From assembly GCF_022605725.1 (NCBI RefSeq), contig NC_065554.1:12481100-12545099 (forward strand): a stretch of 64,000 bases of DNA. Reading direction: 5' to 3'. The translations under genes and the position numbers were made by a program. The stretch comes from Anthonomus grandis grandis (lineage: Eukaryota; Arthropoda; Insecta; Coleoptera; Curculionidae). A model generated the notes under the pieces. That model saw nothing but the letters and a program-made list of their open reading frames with translations. It had not been told where the DNA came from and did not search any database. Below, piece after piece: positions 58,801 through 64,000 of this stretch. Positions within the stretch are counted from its first letter, which is position 1, and each line of letters starts with the position of its first letter.

Positions 58801-60430
58801 ACTTTTTCTTTCTTCGTTAAATATTTAGAATTACTTATTATAGAAAAGTTAATTTTTTCATTTGGGTGTAATATTGAGTTAAGTTGATGTAAATTTTTAG
58901 TCTCTTTTCTATATCGTGTATAAATTTATACAAATATCACAGGGTCAAATTTAATTTTTATTTTCTCTTTACCGTTTTGTTATATTATATGTAATTTCAG
59001 ATTGGGTCTAATTAGCCTGTGGCTAATCCCTGCCTTAATAGAACAATTATTAACAAAGAATGAAAACAGTGACGGTTTACAATATACTAGCCTTAAAAGA
59101 ATAATATATACGTACTAGCAAATTATATAATTCAGGCATTCTATAAAATTCCTAGGTATTTTATAGAATACCTAGCAGTTTCAGGTAATCTATCAAATAT
59201 TCTTAATTTTAAATATTTTTACGTACTTTGCCTAGTCATTTCATGCAATGCCTAGGAATTCTATAGAATACCTATTTATTATTAGGAAAAGTGTTAAATT
59301 ATAAAAATATAAAGTTGGAAATTAAACGTTTATTTGTACAAAAACACATATTTTTGATTATTTTTGAAATAATCGTTATGCTGTATCACCGAAGCCATAT
59401 TTTAAATTACTAGTAATAGGTTTTGTTTCATGGTATCCAGAACCTTACTATAATCAACTGCATTACACAATAAACATTACTTTATCAAACACAACTAACG
59501 CATTAAATCGAATAATGATTAATCTCTGATCAAAAACAGCAACATGAAACCTTCAATATTTGTCCCAATCAATCCTGCGGTTCTAATAATTTCAATTCGA
59601 GAAAACCACTTTAATAAATCCCTTTAATTATCCGAAACTCAAACATGCGGGGCATGGGAAACTTCGTTGCAGCAGCGGCCGAACTTTTCCGTTGGCTGGC
59701 TACCGACCAAACCCGCAAATTTTCAGCTTCGACCTTCTAATTAGTTTGTTAATGGAAGCTTTCGGATTAGTATAACAACTGTAACTGTAGTGCAAAACCG
59801 TAAATCGAATTTGGTCGGGTCAATTTTGGGTTTTTGGGAGGCCAGGAACCTGTAAATTTTGGGGACAAAGTTTAAGCATCGTTAGGTTTTCGATTTTGAT
59901 GCACGTATCGCTTGCCTAGAGTTACACAGTTGTAAGGACGACGCAAATTTTTTAGGAGAGTGGTTTGAAATTTTGGTTGTCCGTAAACTACTCACATTGT
60001 TTGAAAATATTAATTAGAGAAATTTGTACTTAAGCCAGCATAATTATATAAGAATTTGATAGAAAAAAATTAATAAAAATTCACTGATTACAAAAATATG
60101 ACTTTTCAAAAAATAACATGCAATTTTGTTTCTCAAAACAAGATTTAATAAACTTTATTCTTGACACATACAACTTATTTAAGCTAACTAAAATATTCAA
60201 ATGTCTAAGAAATAAGTATAAAAACACAAAAATCGATATGAAAAATTATTATAAACACTATTAGCAAAGTAAAATTTACAACTTCAAAATAGTGGTGTAA
60301 TATTGTCTATCAACTTCGGGGATATGGGTAGTCATTGCTTTAATAGCAGATATTTTTTCTGCAGATATAAAAAACTTTGGGATTCGCAGTATTGATGCAG
60401 ATTTGGTCCTTGTTTTAATAATAGAAGATT
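58801..60430. other. No gene seen; palindromic short repeats and a GC-richer patch
   Basis: About 59130-59280 holds several imperfect copies of ATTCTATAGAATACCTAG and its complement. About 59630-59960 is GC-richer than its surroundings, without transposon motifs or an open frame. Both are described as findings. Confidence 0.5.
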
Positions 60431-62330
60431 TCAAGTAAATTTTTTTCTATGTTTCTTTAGTAAAAGAAGTCTTATATTCCAAATCAAAAAATATTTGTGA
60501 AAGCATTTTACTTTGGAATACGGTACATTCTTATAATTAAGTAATCCTGCACATGTCTTAAAGTCCTTGAAGTCTTTAGCTTTCATCTGAATTACACAGT
60601 AAGGTTTTTTGAGACTTTTCAATAAAAGTCGTAGCAAAGATACTGAAGAGAAAAACTCACTTTTTTTAAGCTTTCGTTTAATGCAGCTATGCACGTTGTC
60701 AATTTCTTGGATAGAAGAATGTCCAGGTGTTGAAAATTCCATTATAACAGTGCTCAAATTAGGGTGTTAAAAAAAAAAGCTATAGCATAGGACATCAATG
60801 AGTTCCTTCCTGTTTTGCGAAACACAACTATCACCATACAAGACTAGGTTAGTGATATGTTTTCAAAATTGTTACCACAGCACTGGCAATATCATTGCCA
60901 GTTCGTCCCATAAATATTTCGTGCGAAACAGCGCAGTATACTTGCTTAGTAGTTGAAAGGATAGCTGTGAGATTGTATGCATTAAACTTACTTTTGTAGT
61001 AAGAACTACTGATTTCGGCTCGAGGGCATGACAAAACATTTTGCATCAAAACATGAAAAAACAGTGTTTCCATTTTCCCTGTCATATTTTTGTTTTATTT
61101 CTGGAGGCAGTTTTTTCTGTGGTATGCCTCAAATACTTTTAATTTTTTTCAGTTGTTAGTCTACTCTCATTTGCTAATAACTTCACTTCCTCACACAAGT
61201 CACATCTATCCTTTTTTCGCTTATGAAAAAAAAGATGATATTCGTTACAAAAAATATATCTGTAGAACGACTATTTAACCTCGTTTCTTTTTGACTTGCA
61301 GAAATCCACGTAGAGCAAATACATTTTTGAAATGCTAAGGTTTGATTCCAGGTACTCTCTACTACTAATCTCCCGGTAGTAGTGCGATTCCACTTTGAGA
61401 AAACTTTCGATGTGCATTTTAACCAGATTTTTGTCATCGTCGTGAATTTTGTATTTTACTTGTTTACTCTGTTTAGGTGTATTCGATTCGACTTGTTTTC
61501 CCAAACGTGCATTATAGATTGGCGCTTGACTTATACATAATGTCCCCAAGTAAAATAGCTTGCACACTTCAATCCTCTGCTGACGGACATTAAAAAAGTA
61601 ACAAAAACTGTATTTTCTGCGACTGTTTTGTGCATTCTCTCCTTTTCTATGTCTTTGTACAGCAAATCTTTCGGTAGTGGAGATAAAAAAAATGTTTTTC
61701 TTTCTTTATCACGTAGTGAGTCGTAGTCTTGAAATATTTTATTTCTTTCCTCCTCAGTAATAAATTTTTGACATCCATGAATACAAATTATTAAAACATT
61801 TTTTTTGGTTTCTTACGCTTTTTGCAGGTACTAATTTTTTTCGTGTAAATATATATTATTTTCCTTTATTATGAACTTTTTTTCTTATGTTGCATTTCCA
61901 AGATTTTGGATTTCTAGTTCTTTTACGACTATTTTATTTCACTTCGATTTCACCATTTTCTGCGGTAACATGATCCGCAACTTCCAAAATGTCTTGCTCT
62001 TCTGAGCTAAAAATACATAATCATAATCAAGTCAAAAAAAAATAAAACCATTTTTTATTATATTTATAACAAACCTGCTAGTTTCTGCAGATGAATCGAG
62101 AAAGTATTCTCGGTCAATATCAGAATCATAACCTTCCCAGTCCAATCTAGCATTTTATGGGCCCTATTTCGTTCTAAAAAATGGCTTATTCCATAGCGGC
62201 CTGAATTTTTCCCTATCTAAATATCAAACTTACCTATCTTGTCGATATCGGCGTCTTTTCTCTCGCATCATAATAATTTTTAGATCATCCTCCCTATCAG
62301 AAGTACTATGTATATTTGAAGCACTATTAA
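60431..62330 (-). pseudogene. Decayed copy of a multi-copy insect ORF family, possibly a transposase
   Basis: Reading on the minus strand from about 62330: SDREDDLKIIMMREKRRRYR, a diverged stretch, then WEGYDSDIDREYFLD, followed by a plausible GTTTGT...TTTTTAG intron. Next are SEEQDILEVADHVTAENGEI, SRKRTRNPKSWKCNIRKK, ERFAVQRHRKGENAQNS, and VCKLFYLGTLCISQAPIYNA. ESHYYREISSREYLESNLSI follows, with a Cys pair in KRKKDRCDLCEE (about 61215). VLSCPRAEISSSYYKSKFNA, AYNLTAILSTTKQVYCAVSH and GRTGNDIASAVVTIL (60849-61085) follow, then FSTPGHSSIQEIDNVHSCIK (60431-60757). I recognise this architecture as a repeated arthropod protein with a DDE-like core (GHS..E.D..H is a candidate metal-binding segment). 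I think newer domain databases call it a DUF7869-type family, unverified. Confidence 0.6.
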
Positions 62331-63169
62331 TATACTTCTAATAAACACAACAACGTTTTTATTACTCAAACATATATTCTTCAACAAAACTGACTACTGG
62401 GCTCAAATAAGATAGTAAACAACACAAAAGATGTAAATACACTTTGAAACTTAAATCGTAAGATTTCAGAAAATAACAAAATTGTATGTGAGCACATGCA
62501 ACTTTACGTTATTATTTTAAATATTTAAATTCATACATGTATGTATTGTTGGTTGCATATCCCTAAAACAACCACATAAAATTTTATTATTCTAAGCATA
62601 GCTAGAAATGGGCACATACTACTTAGTTTTTTCAAAATGTCATTTTTCAAAAAAGTGGCGCTTACCACTGTGTAACTTTAGGCAAGTGATATCTATATAA
62701 GCCTTCTTATAATATTAAATAATTCCGACAAATTTACAAAATTTTAAAAAACACCAAAATAAACAAAAATTACTTTAAGGTAAATAGCAAGATTTTCTTA
62801 AATATTCTTCTGGAAAAAAAAGTAGGAAATATGAAAATAAAGTTTAATTGAAAATAGATAATTTATTTAGAAGAAAAATATTTCACCTTACTTACAAGTC
62901 GCTTACCTTTCTCGTAACACTCGTAAGACTAAGGTAACTTATACAAAGAATTACTACTTAATTCAGCATTCATGGGCACTATTTTCAATATACAGATGTG
63001 GTAAATGGTCTAAGGAGCAAGGAATCAAAGTCGTTTTAATTTTATATGAAAAAATTTGCTTCCAAGATAAATTGTGTTTAATATCTGTTTAAAGTCTTTA
63101 AGGCTTATTTGGTAAGCTGAAAAATGTGTTCAGTTCAATTTTTTTAGCCAGTGTAGTGATTATTTGTTT
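62331..63169. other. No gene seen
   Basis: AT-rich. It could include the 5' end of the Tc1-like element that follows, but no inverted repeat could be placed. Confidence 0.45.
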
Positions 63170-64000
63170 TAATGGTGCATGCAATATAGTCAATATGCAA
63201 AGGCAGCATCTTGATCGTGAAACATAGGTTCGACCTGCTGGTATGACAGAGGTTGGTATAAGCTTCCTCAACGCCGCAGAAAAAAAAATTATCAACAGAA
63301 CTATAGGAAAGTTGGTATAGGAAGGTGGTAATGTGAAAACAAGATATACTGGTTCAACAAGAGCAACAGAACCTAAAAATGATAGGTATATTTGCCTTCG
63401 GGTATTTCAAACTCCAATATTACTTCCAACCAGCTAAGAAGTAAGCTACAAATTATTTATGGTGTTAGTGTCACTGATCAAACAATAAGGAATAGGTAGT
63501 ATGGTAATAATTTTTACGCCAGATGTTTTGTTAGAGCTTCAGTACTATTGCGTCAACATCGCGCAATGAGATTAGGATGTTTCGAAGAATATCAGAAATA
63601 GCAAGAGTATGAATTCTTTTTACCGATGAATCAAGATTTTTACACCCATTATTCATCCACGCACTACAGAATTTGGCGCCAACATTTTATATTTATACAG
63701 GGCAGTGCACGTTCGCATGTTTTTTCTACAGAATACACTAGCACAAAAGGGCAAATCGTATGATACGCGAATATCTAGTGTTACAGAGGTATCTGTGGAT
63801 ATTTTCTGTAAGTTATTAGTAAGGAAGTTCTGTAAGTTATAATGTTCGTAGAAGACGTGCTTCGGGAGTTAATTCCACAAACGATTTAAAAGAGCATTTA
63901 TCACGATGGTATCGATAAAACCGAACCAGATCCATCACCTTGCTTCTATGCGCAAATCATTCCAAGCTTCTAGTTATCTCTGGATCTGCTATAAAACGGA
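63170..64000 (+). pseudogene. Tc1-like transposase relic, running off the window end
   Basis: Across frames: DRGWYKLPQRRRKKN (decayed helix-turn-helix), TSNQLRSKLQIIYGVSVTDQ and TIRNR (paired-type DNA-binding region, about 63425), then NNFYARCFVRASVLLRQHRA (about 63508). Then LFTDESRF in two frames (about 63620; first catalytic Asp), FIQGSARSHVFSTEY (intact copies read QQDNARPH, so the second Asp is lost; about 63690), and VRRRRASGVNSTNDLKEHLS (about 63855) at the C-terminus. The DDE-to-GE segment (PDLNPIEH) was not found. This is the only member here of the Tc1 branch proper. The others are mariner-like or pogo-like. Confidence 0.8.

Noticed and set aside
1..64000. tRNA, rRNA, CRISPR, bacterial operon or viral gene clusters
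   Set aside because: None recognised by eye on either strand. tRNA detection by eye is unreliable, so a covariance search would be needed to exclude one.

Overview
The window is AT-rich (about 70% by eye) animal nuclear DNA, almost certainly from an insect. The evidence is GT-AG introns, one host exon of a cyclic-nucleotide-gated channel close to the Drosophila CngA product, and a dense layer of decayed insect-type transposons. A beetle is my guess from the transposon mix, but it is weak. No bacterial operon, CRISPR array, rRNA or tRNA was recognised. Nearly every open reading frame in the window is a fragment of a transposon gene or chance.

The only host coding sequence I can defend is one 294-bp internal exon on the + strand at 40417-40710. 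It encodes the C-linker and the start of the cyclic-nucleotide-binding domain. No other exon of that gene was recognised, so most of the window is probably the two long introns around this exon, filled by transposons. Two GC-richer, unassigned segments (about 24.60-24.98 kb and 59.63-59.96 kb) may be host regulatory or exonic DNA.

Layout. 0-8.8 kb: remnants of jockey-like LINEs (2.3-3.8, 4.4-5.5 and 8.6-8.8 kb) and a DNA-transposon-like element with about 300-bp terminal inverted repeats (5.53-7.24 kb) carrying a broken gene with a PIN/FEN-like domain. 8.9-12.4 kb: a mariner-like element nested inside a short inverted-repeat element, and a second, internally deleted mariner-like element with TA borders. 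14.9-17.7 kb: LINE scraps. 19.2-21.6 kb: a mariner-like element with very long inverted repeats. 22.7-23.2 kb: an inverted repeat whose arms each contain a hammerhead-ribozyme-like motif; a third such motif lies at 25.3 kb. 23.8-24.5 and 25.5-26.7 kb: LINE pieces. 27.3-32.5 kb: two minus-strand mariner-like copies around a minus-strand R1/I-like LINE relic, then a LINE linker fragment. 35.0-36.7 kb: LINE. 37.9-39.7 kb: pogo/Tigger-like element. 40.4 kb: the channel exon. 41.6-44.0 kb: a piggyBac element with TTAA borders. 45.0-48.7 kb: mariner-like relics. 48.7-50.1 kb: RTE-like LINE. 52.2-54.25 kb: a Dong/R4-like LINE with a restriction-like endonuclease, abutting a TAA microsatellite. 54.3-55.3 kb: jockey-like LINE. 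56.3-56.9 kb: mariner-like. 57.7-58.8 kb: LINE. 60.4-62.3 kb: a decayed multi-copy insect ORF family with a conserved DDE-like context. 63.2-64.0 kb: Tc1-like transposase running off the end.

Every mobile element seen carries frameshifts, stops or deletions, so none looks autonomous. Family assignments come from motif recognition in the translated sequence, without a database search.
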